A DNA stretch of 34,664 nucleotides from Humibacillus sp. (GTDB lineage Bacteria > Actinomycetota > Actinomycetes > Actinomycetales > Dermatophilaceae): NCBI GenBank assembly GCA_030452985.1, contig JAKDLG010000037.1:1-34664 (forward strand), in the 5' to 3' direction. The first letter of the stretch is position 1; each line of letters opens with the position of its first letter. Both the position numbers and the translations under genes were made by a program. Below the pieces are notes generated by a model, which was not told the DNA's origin, did not search any database, and saw nothing but the letters and a program-made list of their open reading frames with translations. Shown here one piece after another: positions 1-7,484 of the stretch.

Positions 1-1
1 G

Positions 2-1126
2 GTGGGCGGTTTCTGGGGCGGCGTCGGTGGTTACTGGGGTGGCGTGGGCGGCTACTGGGGTGGCGTCGGCGGTTCGGCGCTGCAGGAGTACTCGGTTCCC
101 GGTCGCGGTGGCCGGATGCCGGTGAGCCTGGCCCTGCCCGACCCGGGCCTGCGCGCAGAAGTGCTCGACCGCAACCCGGTCATCGTCGTTCCCGACACAG
201 AGATCGCCAAGCACCCGTGGTTCAAGGACAGTGCCAAGGTGGTGCGGCTGCGCATGAAGAACGGCCGGCTAGTACCGGCCGAGTCATTGGCCGACTCACG
301 CAGTGAGGCCGTCGCGCCGGCCACGTTCCCGCCCGGCGACTCCTCCGCGCAGGCCGACCCGCCCGGCCTGCTCCAGGGCCACGCCACCTTCATCGCGGGC
401 CTGATCCGGCAGGGCTGCCCCGAGGCGACCATCGTGTCGATCCCGGTCATGGGAGACGACGGCATCGTCGACGAGGGCGTCATGCTCGACGTGCTTCAGG
501 CCCTGCTCGACCGGCACATCCACGGTCAGGAGCACGGCCCGGTCAGCGATGTCGTCGACGTGCTCTCCCTCTCGCTCGGTTACTACGCCGAAGACTCCAC
601 CTACACCTCGGGGCCGGTGGCCGACATGCTCGACCGCTTCGCCGAGAGCGGGGTCGCGGTCGTCGCCGGCGTGGGCAACGACGGAACGAGCTCGCCGTTC
701 GTGCCGGCCGCCCTCGCGGCCGAGCCGCCCAAGCGCATCCTGCCCAAGTCGAACCCACCCGTGGCCAGCGTCGGGGCCTGCAACCCCGACGGCACCACCG
801 TGGCACTGTTCTCGAACAACCTCGCGGTCGTCAGTGCCGTGCGGCTCGGGGTCTCGGTCGTCAGTACCCTGCCCCTCACGAACGGGATGGGGCAGCCCAG
901 CACGAAGATCGCGGTCGACGGCACCGTGCGCTGCACCGTCGACCCCGACGACTACACCGGCGGGTTCGGGGTGTGGAGCGGCACCTCGTTCGCTACTCCC
1001 GTGTTCGCAGCCGAGCTCGCCGTCGCTCTCATCGACCAGGGTGACCTCACCGACGTCACCGCCCGGGCGATGCGCGGGCGCGCGATCCGGGCCCTGCGCA
1101 CCTGTATCGGAAAGGTCATGTCATGA
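2..1126 (+). CDS. S8 (subtilisin-like) serine peptidase, 5' end cut by window
   Basis: Probable subtilase, presumably cleaving a protein substrate. The catalytic triad is readable: Asp65 in VVPDTEI, His127 in QGHATF and Ser329 in SGTSFATP, with the oxyanion Asn226 in AGVGND (numbering from base 2). The frame is open to the first base and already lies inside a Gly/Tyr/Trp repeat, so the real start is probably upstream; the GTG at 2 is not trusted. No signal peptide can be judged. The stop overlaps the start of the sigma-factor gene (ATGA, 1123-1126), so the two are translationally coupled. Context links it to the downstream TPR-CHAT protein, itself a predicted cysteine protease. S8 membership is secure from the motifs; substrate and location are unknown. 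Confidence 0.9.
   Translation: MGGFWGGVGGYWGGVGGYWGGVGGSALQEYSVPGRGGRMPVSLALPDPGLRAEVLDRNPVIVVPDTEIAKHPWFKDSAKVVRLRMKNGRLVPAESLADSRSEAVAPATFPPGDSSAQADPPGLLQGHATFIAGLIRQGCPEATIVSIPVMGDDGIVDEGVMLDVLQALLDRHIHGQEHGPVSDVVDVLSLSLGYYAEDSTYTSGPVADMLDRFAESGVAVVAGVGNDGTSSPFVPAALAAEPPKRILPKSNPPVASVGACNPDGTTVALFSNNLAVVSAVRLGVSVVSTLPLTNGMGQPSTKIAVDGTVRCTVDPDDYTGGFGVWSGTSFATPVFAAELAVALIDQGDLTDVTARAMRGRAIRALRTCIGKVMS
5..73 (+). repeat. 21-nt tandem repeat encoding GG(F/Y)WGGV
   Basis: Three consecutive 7-codon units (5-25, 26-46, 47-67) encode GGFWGGV, GGYWGGV and GGYWGGV, followed by GG. The array probably continues beyond the left edge. Such Gly/aromatic repeats are typically flexible or self-associating, which is inference here. 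Confidence 0.85.
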
Positions 1127-1704
1127 CGCCCACCCCGACGGCATCCGATGGTCTCGGCACCCTGGCGGGGGAGGCGTTCGCCGCCTACCTGCGCGGCGAC
1201 CGCGAGCGGCTCTCCGAGCTGGTCGACCTCGTCACCCCGGTGCTCTGGAACGCCGCCCGCGCGCAAGGCGTCAGCCCGGCCACGTGCGAGGACGCCATGC
1301 AGACCGCCTTCCTGCAGCTCGTCGCGAGGGCCGACTCGATCAACGAACCGGCGGCCGTGCTCGGTTGGCTCGTCGTCGTCGTCAAGCGCGAGGCCTGGCG
1401 ACTGTCTCGCGGGTCACGGCGCGAGATCGGAGTGGAGGAGGTGCCCGAGGCGCCGGCGCAGCAGCTCGACCCGGAGGCACAGTCGATCCTCACCGAGCGG
1501 CAGCGCCTGCTGTGGCAGCACATCTCCCAGCTTTCCCCGCGATGCCAGGAACTGGTCCGGGTCATCGCGTTCGCCGACCGGCCCGACTACGCGGCGCTCG
1601 CCGCGTCGCTCGGGATGCCGGTCGGCAGCATCGGCCCGACCCGCGGCCGGTGCCTTCAGAAGCTGAGGACCACCCTCGGCGCCGATACCGGATGGGCGGT
1701 CTGA
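1123..1704 (+). CDS. ECF-type RNA polymerase sigma factor
   Basis: A 193-residue sigma-70 family protein of ECF size. Residues about 20-95 match region 2 in layout, with CEDAMQTAFLQL and a helix ending in REAWRLSR. Residues about 125-185 form region 4, a helix-turn-helix with LSPRCQEL and the basic recognition-like stretch RGRCLQKLRTTL. It begins inside the stop of the S8 peptidase gene (ATGA overlap) and the next gene starts one base after its own stop, so the cassette is one transcription unit. No membrane anti-sigma gene is visible; the downstream beta-domain protein is the only candidate partner. It may control its own cassette, but no promoter is visible because the upstream DNA lies outside the window. 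Confidence 0.85.
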   Translation: MTPTPTASDGLGTLAGEAFAAYLRGDRERLSELVDLVTPVLWNAARAQGVSPATCEDAMQTAFLQLVARADSINEPAAVLGWLVVVVKREAWRLSRGSRREIGVEEVPEAPAQQLDPEAQSILTERQRLLWQHISQLSPRCQELVRVIAFADRPDYAALAASLGMPVGSIGPTRGRCLQKLRTTLGADTGWAV

Positions 1705-1705
1705 C

Positions 1706-2203
1706 ATGTCATCGCACAGCGAAGCCATCGACGAACGTGACGTCGTCAACCTGCGATCGGTGCGCGACCTGTTCGCCCACGCCGATCCCGTGCCCTCCGA
1801 CCTCACCGAGCGGATGAAGTTCGCCATCTCGGTGCAGGCCCTGCACGCGGAGGTTGCCGAGCTGATCGACTCCGCCCTGCTCGTCACACGGGGGCCGGAG
1901 ACGGCGGTGGAGCCGACGCCCACCGACTCGGTCACGTTCACAGCGGCATCCGTGAGTGTCATGGTGTCCTGGGGCGCCAGCGACACGAGCGGTACCGGTG
2001 AACGGGTCCGGGTCGACGGCTGGGTGACCACGCCGGGTGCTCAGGTCGAGGCGGTGACCGCTGACGGCAGCCGGTCGGCGACCTCCGACACCAACGGTCG
2101 TTTCGTGTTGGATGACCTGCCGCACGGGCCGATACACTTCCTCGTGACGAACCCGGCAAACCTCGACAACCGGCCGGTCATCACTCCGACGATCCAGATC
2201 TGA
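1706..2203 (+). CDS. Small protein with carboxypeptidase-regulatory-like beta domain
   Basis: A 165-residue protein with no signal peptide or membrane segment. Residues 1-60 are helical and charged (LTERMKFAISVQALHAEV). The C-terminal half reads as a beta-sandwich of the carboxypeptidase regulatory or Ig-like kind: VRVDGWVTTPGAQVEAV, then SDTNGRFVLDDLPHGPIHF. It starts one base after the sigma-factor stop and is followed by the TPR-CHAT gene. Its role is unknown. By position it could be a sigma-factor partner or a substrate of one of the two neighbouring proteases; both are inference. The fold call is moderate and the gene call strong. Confidence 0.75.
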   Translation: MSSHSEAIDERDVVNLRSVRDLFAHADPVPSDLTERMKFAISVQALHAEVAELIDSALLVTRGPETAVEPTPTDSVTFTAASVSVMVSWGASDTSGTGERVRVDGWVTTPGAQVEAVTADGSRSATSDTNGRFVLDDLPHGPIHFLVTNPANLDNRPVITPTIQI

Positions 2204-2294
2204 GCCGCGGCCCGGCGCAGGGAGAGGCCGGGCGAGAACCATCGATCTGCTCGAGAGGGCACGCACGCTGCGTGAGCGCGGCTCGGCCGAGAAC

Positions 2295-4985
2295 GTGGCC
2301 GGGCGGCCGATGGCGGCCGCCCACTCGTTGGTTGCGGCCCTCGATGAGATCGACCGGCTCTCCGATCAGGCGCCCCGGCGCGAGCGTCTCGAACTACGGT
2401 GCAAGACGCTCATCACGCTGGCCCTGACCGAGCTCCTGCTGTCGGGGGTCGAGGCCGCCCTGACCCGGCTGTCGGAGGCCGAGGTGATCGTCGACGAGCT
2501 CGCTGACGGTGCACTGCGGGCGCGGTTGAACTACCAGCGTGCCAACATTCACGGTCGGGTGGGTGACCTCGCGTCGGCCTGGGACGGGCTCGAGGCCGCG
2601 GCCGGTCAGCTCGACGCCTTCACCCCACACGAGCAGTGTTCGGTGCACCTCAGCCGGGGAATGCTGGCCTTCGAGCTGTTCCGGCCACAGGCCGCACTCG
2701 AGTCGTTCGCCGAGGCGGCGCGCCTGGCCCACGCCCTCGGGGGCCTGGAACAGGAGTTCATGGCGCGGCACAACGAAGGCTACGCGGCGTACCTCCTCGG
2801 CGACCTGCCTCGGTCGCTCGCGGGAATGGCCGCCGCCGAGCGGCTCGACGCCGACGTCTTCCGGGCGCCGTCCCGCCTCGACCGGGGTCGGGTGCTGCTC
2901 GAGGCGGGGCTGGTCCGGGAGGCGATCGATACCCTGGAGGTGGGCGTCGCAGAGCTGAGTGGCGAAGGCCACGAGCAGGCCAGGGCCGAGTTCGACCTCG
3001 AGCTCGCCCGCGCTCAGCGCCTGCTCGGTCACCTCGACCGTTCGGCCGAGGCGGCGGAGGCCTCGCGGGTGACCTACGAGCGCATCGGAGCCACGGCCTG
3101 GGCGGCCAAGGCCACCCTCGTTGGTCTTATGGTCGATCTGGCGAAGCAGCGCGCCAGTGCCCAGAGCCCAGCACCAGCAGCAGCACCAGCAGCAGCGCCA
3201 GCAGCAGTTCCAGCAGCGAGGGCAACAGGGACGTCACCCGGGGCGGCAGCACGGACAGAGGCGGCCGCGACGCCTACGGTGGCTGCTGCGCCGTCGGTGG
3301 TGGCTCTGCAGGCCACACCGGCTCGGCAGGCCAGGGCGGCCGCCGATCGGGCCGACGCCCTCATCGAGACGGCCACCGAGAACGGTGACGCCGAGCTGGC
3401 CGACGCTGCCCGGGTCGTGTCGGGCGAGGCGCTGCTGCTCGGCGGTGATGTCGACGGGGCCCGCACCCGGCTGCTCGGGCTCGAACGGGTCTCGACCGGT
3501 TCGCTGTCCGACGAGCTCGACTCGGCGGCCGTCACGGCCGAGGTGTTCGTAGCGGCGGGTGAGGTCACGGCCGCCAGGCGACTGCTGTCGCGGGCTGCCA
3601 AACGCCTCGCCGCCGGTCAGGAGGGGAGTGCGAGCCTCGACCTACGCACCGCCCGGGCCGTGCACGGTGTGCGGCTGGCCGCCATCGACCTCGATCTGGC
3701 CGTGCCCCGCGGCAGCCCTTCTGTGATCGAGACGCTCGAGCGGTGGCGCAGCGCCACCGACCGACTTCCCTCGCTGGGGCGACCCACCGACGACGAGCTG
3801 GCTTCGTTGACCGAGACGCTGCGGTCGGTGCGGGCCCAGATGCGGGGGGCTCCCGAGCCGGAGCAGCTACGCGAGCTACAGGCCCGGGCGGCCCGTCTCG
3901 AGCGGCAGATTCGTGACCGTGACTGGGCCCTGAGCAGCCAGACCCGGTCTGGTTCGGCCATGCCCATGCGAGTGCGCGAGGCGAGAGCGGCCCTCGACGC
4001 TGCCGATCGCGATCTGGTGTGGTTCTTCGCCCACCGGCAGCGGTTGTGCGGGGTTGGTGTCATCGGCGGACGCGCGGCGGTGCGCGACCTCATGCCGCTG
4101 GCCGAGGCCTCCGAGCTGTCCCGCCGGGTGCGGGTCGACCTGCGGGCAGCCGCGACCCACCACCTGGGGCCGTTGGCCGGCGCCGTCTGGGGATCGCTCC
4201 GGTCATCGGTCGACCGGCTCGACGCCGCCATCGTGCGGCCGTGGCGTTCGTCGCGCGGCGGGCTCGTGCTGGTCACCTGCGAAGAGCTGTCGGCGCTGCC
4301 CTGGGCCTTGCTGCCGTCGATGCACGCCCGACCCCTGACGATCGCCGCCTCGCTCACCTCGTTCTCGCGGAGGGAGCAACCCGCCGCGGCCGCATCCGGC
4401 GCCCGTCATCGTGCGGGCAGTGCTGCCGCCGGGCCTCGCAGTGTCCACGTCAGCGTCGGCCCCCACCTGACGAGGGCGGTCGAAGAGGCCGGAGCAGTGG
4501 CCGCCACGTGGGAGCGCGTGGGGCACCAGGTCGACGTCGCCACGCCCTCGCGCACGCGGGAGCTGGTCGAGGCGCTGGCTCACGAGGGCGTCGTGCACGT
4601 GGCCGCCCACGGCACACATCAGGTGGAGTCGCCGCTCTTCTCGTCGTTGTCCTTGCACGACGGGCCGCTCTTCGCTCACGAGCTGCAACCGTCCGGGGTC
4701 AGGGCCGATCACGTCGTGCTCTCGGCCTGCGACGTCGGCTCGGCGACCTTCCGGCCGGGCGACGAACAGCTCGGCCTGGCCGCCGCCGTGCTCTCCCTCG
4801 GGGCCCGTTCAGTGGTGGCCGCCGTGTCGCCGGTACCCGACGACGTGGCCGCCGCCGCGATGACCGCCCACCACGAGGCCCTGGCGGCGGGTGCCCCCAG
4901 CGACGAGGCTCTCGCGCAGGCGATCAGCGTGACCGATCCGGTGGCGGCCTCCTTCCTCAACCTCGGCGGCCGCTTCACCCCCTGA
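2295..4985 (+). CDS. TPR-CHAT protein, predicted caspase-like cysteine protease
   Basis: An 896-residue protein. Residues 1-270 are helical repeats of TPR type, about 285-340 is an Ala/Pro linker, about 340-530 is a second helical block, and about 620-896 is a CHAT domain. The His/Cys dyad of the family is intact: His772 in HVAAHGTH and Cys812 in LSACDVG, with SPLFSSLSLHDGPL between. CHAT proteins are clan CD (caspase-like) proteases; TPR-CHAT is known as the protease partner of the type III-E CRISPR effector, but no CRISPR gene is present here. Start is uncertain: GTG 2295 is the only canonical codon, yet in-frame upstream codons (about 2241-2294) read LLERARTLRERG, like a first TPR helix, behind a purine-rich AGGGAGAGG at 2219-2227. 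The gene ends the cassette; the next gene is convergent. Confidence 0.9.
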   Translation: MAGRPMAAAHSLVAALDEIDRLSDQAPRRERLELRCKTLITLALTELLLSGVEAALTRLSEAEVIVDELADGALRARLNYQRANIHGRVGDLASAWDGLEAAAGQLDAFTPHEQCSVHLSRGMLAFELFRPQAALESFAEAARLAHALGGLEQEFMARHNEGYAAYLLGDLPRSLAGMAAAERLDADVFRAPSRLDRGRVLLEAGLVREAIDTLEVGVAELSGEGHEQARAEFDLELARAQRLLGHLDRSAEAAEASRVTYERIGATAWAAKATLVGLMVDLAKQRASAQSPAPAAAPAAAPAAVPAARATGTSPGAAARTEAAATPTVAAAPSVVALQATPARQARAAADRADALIETATENGDAELADAARVVSGEALLLGGDVDGARTRLLGLERVSTGSLSDELDSAAVTAEVFVAAGEVTAARRLLSRAAKRLAAGQEGSASLDLRTARAVHGVRLAAIDLDLAVPRGSPSVIETLERWRSATDRLPSLGRPTDDELASLTETLRSVRAQMRGAPEPEQLRELQARAARLERQIRDRDWALSSQTRSGSAMPMRVREARAALDAADRDLVWFFAHRQRLCGVGVIGGRAAVRDLMPLAEASELSRRVRVDLRAAATHHLGPLAGAVWGSLRSSVDRLDAAIVRPWRSSRGGLVLVTCEELSALPWALLPSMHARPLTIAASLTSFSRREQPAAAASGARHRAGSAAAGPRSVHVSVGPHLTRAVEEAGAVAATWERVGHQVDVATPSRTRELVEALAHEGVVHVAAHGTHQVESPLFSSLSLHDGPLFAHELQPSGVRADHVVLSACDVGSATFRPGDEQLGLAAAVLSLGARSVVAAVSPVPDDVAAAAMTAHHEALAAGAPSDEALAQAISVTDPVAASFLNLGGRFTP
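3171..3218 (+). repeat. 12-nt tandem repeat in the CHAT gene linker
   Basis: Four imperfect 12-nt units (3171-3182, 3183-3194, 3195-3206, 3207-3218), the first two identical (gcaccagcagca), encode an Ala/Pro-rich hinge between the TPR part and the second helical block. GCA and CCA codons, rare in the rest of the gene, are concentrated here, which suggests repeat slippage rather than codon selection. Confidence 0.8.
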
Positions 4986-5088
4986 CCGGGTTCGGACGGC
5001 AGGTCAGACGGCATCCGCTGTCGTCAGGGCCGCACGGGGCGCCGACTGATCCGCCGATTGATGGCCCGCCTGAACGAGCGCGGCCCGG

Positions 5089-6309
5089 TCAGAGGCGTTT
5101 ACCGGTCAGCTCGGTGATCCGATCGTTCTTGGCCAGGGCCATCGACAGGGCGATCTTGCGGGCATCGATGGCGATCTCGCGCAGCATGCCGGAGATCGGG
5201 TTGGAGAACCCGATGTACCAGAGCCCGCGAGCGCTCCGGGCCGTGGCGCCCCCAGACCGAACCGGGTGACCCTTGGGGTCGAGCACTCCGAGGTGCCCGA
5301 GCAACGGTTCGAGCCCCTGAGTGAACCCCGTGGCGAACACAATGACATCGGGCTCGATGCGAGTGCCATCGGCGAGTACCGCTGCGCCCTCAGGCGACCC
5401 GAACGACTCGAGCGCAGCCACGGGCTCGACCGCTCCCGAGCGGATGGCGTCGATGATGCCGACGTCCTGCACGGGGATCGCGTTGTCGTCGACGACGCGG
5501 CTCAGCAACCCGGTGTCAGGGCGTCCCAGGCCGTAGGCCCGCAGATCTGGCGTCGTCACTCGTTCGACCACCGACGCGGCCCGGTCGACGAGCCCGCGCG
5601 GGAGTCGTCGCACGAGGATGCCGGTGTACTGCGCGGCATAGGGACCGGCCGAACGGCGCAGGATGTGCGGCACCGTGCGGATGGCGATTCGCACTCGGGC
5701 AGCGCCGCGTTCGGCGGCGTCGACCGCGATCTCGGTGCCCGTGTTGCCGCTGCCCACGACGAGCACGTCGAGGCCGGCAAGGTCGGCGCCGGAGCGGTAG
5801 TCGCGCGCCAGCACCACCCGACCCGGGTACTGCCGGATGCCGGGCACCTCGACCTCGCGCGGGGTGTGGTTGAAGCCGGTGGCGACGACGGCGTACGGGG
5901 CGGTGAGCACCGAACCGTCGTCGAGGGTGAACGACCAGCCCTGCCCGTCGAGCGAGCGATCGAGCCGGGTCACGGTGGTGCCCAGCCGCACCTCGAGCCG
6001 GTGATGGGCGGCATAGAGCTCGAGGTAGCGCACGACGTCGTCACGCGCGACCCACCGGCCCATCTCCTTGGGGATCGGGAAGCCCGGCAGCCCCGACAGC
6101 TCGCGGGGGGTGTGCAGGTGGAGCCGGTCGTAGTGCCGGCGCCACGAGCTGCCGACCTCCGATGCCTGCTCGAGCACCACGGCGTGCAGCCCGCGCTGCT
6201 TCATCGTGGCGGCCACCGCGAGCCCCGCCGGGCCGGCGCCGATGACGTAGGCATCGACCGCAACAGGAACAGGGACGACGGGGGCGGCGGGCGCACTGGT
6301 CTGGGTCAC
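5089..6309 (-). CDS. FAD/NAD(P)-binding flavoprotein monooxygenase
   Basis: A 406-residue flavin-dependent oxidoreductase of the FMO/CzcO type. The FAD-binding GAGPAG lies at residues 24-29, followed by GSSWRRHYDRLHLHTP, which is typical of the group. A second dinucleotide motif, VVGSGNTGTEIA, is near residue 190, and the ATGF motif occurs twice. The FMO fingerprint FxGxxxHxxxY is degenerate: YPGRVVLARDY has Leu in the His position. The start is a GTG at 6309. It is convergent with the CHAT gene and divergent from efeU. The substrate cannot be named. It may share the intergenic region with the iron operon but has no evident iron box of its own. Confidence 0.85.
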   Translation of the reverse strand: MTQTSAPAAPVVPVPVAVDAYVIGAGPAGLAVAATMKQRGLHAVVLEQASEVGSSWRRHYDRLHLHTPRELSGLPGFPIPKEMGRWVARDDVVRYLELYAAHHRLEVRLGTTVTRLDRSLDGQGWSFTLDDGSVLTAPYAVVATGFNHTPREVEVPGIRQYPGRVVLARDYRSGADLAGLDVLVVGSGNTGTEIAVDAAERGAARVRIAIRTVPHILRRSAGPYAAQYTGILVRRLPRGLVDRAASVVERVTTPDLRAYGLGRPDTGLLSRVVDDNAIPVQDVGIIDAIRSGAVEPVAALESFGSPEGAAVLADGTRIEPDVIVFATGFTQGLEPLLGHLGVLDPKGHPVRSGGATARSARGLWYIGFSNPISGMLREIAIDARKIALSMALAKNDRITELTGKRL

Positions 6310-6402
6310 CGGCCCAACCTACCGATCGCCACTGCTCGCGAACCGCGAATCCCGGTTCGATGGGCCGGTTGCCTGGGCTGCTGCATCATGAACACAAACT
6401 TG

Positions 6403-6421
6403 TTAGGTTAGGCACACCTGT
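6403..6421 (+). promoter_or_regulatory. DtxR/IdeR-type iron box upstream of efeU
   Basis: TTAGGTTAGGCACACCTGT matches the DtxR/IdeR consensus TTAGGTTAGSCTAACCTAA at 15 of 19 positions, with a perfect left half. It lies 100 bases before efeU and about 94 bases before the start of the divergent flavoprotein gene. It predicts iron-dependent repression of efeUOB. Confidence 0.8.
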
Positions 6422-6521
6422 GGTTCCCTGAGTTCTTACAGGTCGGTGTGCAGCATCAGGATCACCACCCGTCGCAACAGCAGTTCCGGCCCCTCTGACC
6501 CCGTCGTGAAAGCAGGACACC

Positions 6522-7379
6522 ATGCTCGTGAGCAACGCGCTCATCGGCCTGCGTGAGGGCCTGGAAGCCGCCCTGGTCGTGGTGATCCTCGTGGCTTTCC
6601 TCGTCAAGACCGACCGTCGCTGGGCCCTGCGCTACGTGTGGCTCGGGGTCGGGGTCGCGGTAGCCCTTTCGGTGGCCCTCGGCGCCTTGCTGACCTTCGG
6701 CACGAAGCAGCTGACCTTCGAGGCGCAGGAGCTCATCGGAGGCACGGCCTCGATCATCGCTGTCGTCTTCGTGACCTTCATGGTGTTCTGGATGCGCGGC
6801 GCCGCCCGCACCATCTCTGGAGAGCTCAAGGGCAAGCTCGACCACGCCCTCGAGCTGGGGCCGATGGCCATCGCCCTGGTGGCCTTCCTCGGGGTCGGCC
6901 GCGAGGGGCTCGAGACGGCCATCTTCTTCTACGCCACGACCGAGGCGGCCGGGCAGGGCAACAGCCTGCCGATGTTCGGTTGGGTGATCGGTCTCGGCGG
7001 AGCCGCCGTTCTCGGCTGGCTGATCTACCGAGGCGCCGTGCAGATCAACCTCTCGAAGTTCTTCCGCTACACGGGCATCCTGCTCATCCTCGTGGCGGCC
7101 GGCATCCTCTCGTACGGTCTTCACGACCTGCAGGAGGCGCAGTTCCTGCCCGGCCTGAACTCCCTCGCCTTCGACGTCAGCGCCGTCGTCGCCCCCGATA
7201 GCTGGTACGGCGTGCTGCTCAAGGGCATCTTCAACTTCACCCCGGCCACGACGTGGCTCCAGGCCATCGCCTGGGTGAGCTACGTCGCCGTCGTCATGAC
7301 CCTCTTCCTGCGCCCCGTGCGACCGGCCGCCGCCGCGCGGGTGAGGGCCGAGGGCACCCAACCCGCACCCATCTCCTGA
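6522..7379 (+). CDS. efeU: EfeU, FTR1-family iron permease
   Basis: A 285-residue polytopic membrane protein. It carries both REGLE iron-binding motifs of the FTR1/EfeU family, at residues 11-15 and 127-131, the first within the opening helix (LIGLREGLEAALVV). Seven hydrophobic segments can be followed. EfeU is the permease of the EfeUOB iron-uptake system and works with the lipoprotein EfeO and the peroxidase EfeB encoded next. The ATG at 6522 follows a weak AGCAGGA. A DtxR/IdeR-like box sits 100 bases upstream. The 105-base gap to efeO is C-rich with no promoter I can support. Confidence 0.95.
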   Translation: MLVSNALIGLREGLEAALVVVILVAFLVKTDRRWALRYVWLGVGVAVALSVALGALLTFGTKQLTFEAQELIGGTASIIAVVFVTFMVFWMRGAARTISGELKGKLDHALELGPMAIALVAFLGVGREGLETAIFFYATTEAAGQGNSLPMFGWVIGLGGAAVLGWLIYRGAVQINLSKFFRYTGILLILVAAGILSYGLHDLQEAQFLPGLNSLAFDVSAVVAPDSWYGVLLKGIFNFTPATTWLQAIAWVSYVAVVMTLFLRPVRPAAAARVRAEGTQPAPIS

Positions 7380-7484
7380 CCTCACAGGCGAGCCCGCGTC
7401 GTCGCCCGCCAGAGGCAACCCGACACCCCAACCCATCACGACCACCCGCCACGCATCGCTCGCGTTCGACCCACCAGGAGCACC

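Noticed and set aside
3171..3218. CAG-rich repeat as a CRISPR or regulatory array
   Set aside because: Units are contiguous 12-mers without spacers and stay in frame as an Ala/Pro linker.
2295..4985. TPR-CHAT as part of a type III-E CRISPR (Craspase) system
   Set aside because: No gRAMP, cas1/cas2 or repeat-spacer array is in the window; the neighbours are an S8 peptidase and a sigma factor.
5266..6411. Plus-strand open frame of 381 codons
   Set aside because: Antisense to the flavoprotein gene and runs through the iron box; no recognisable domain.
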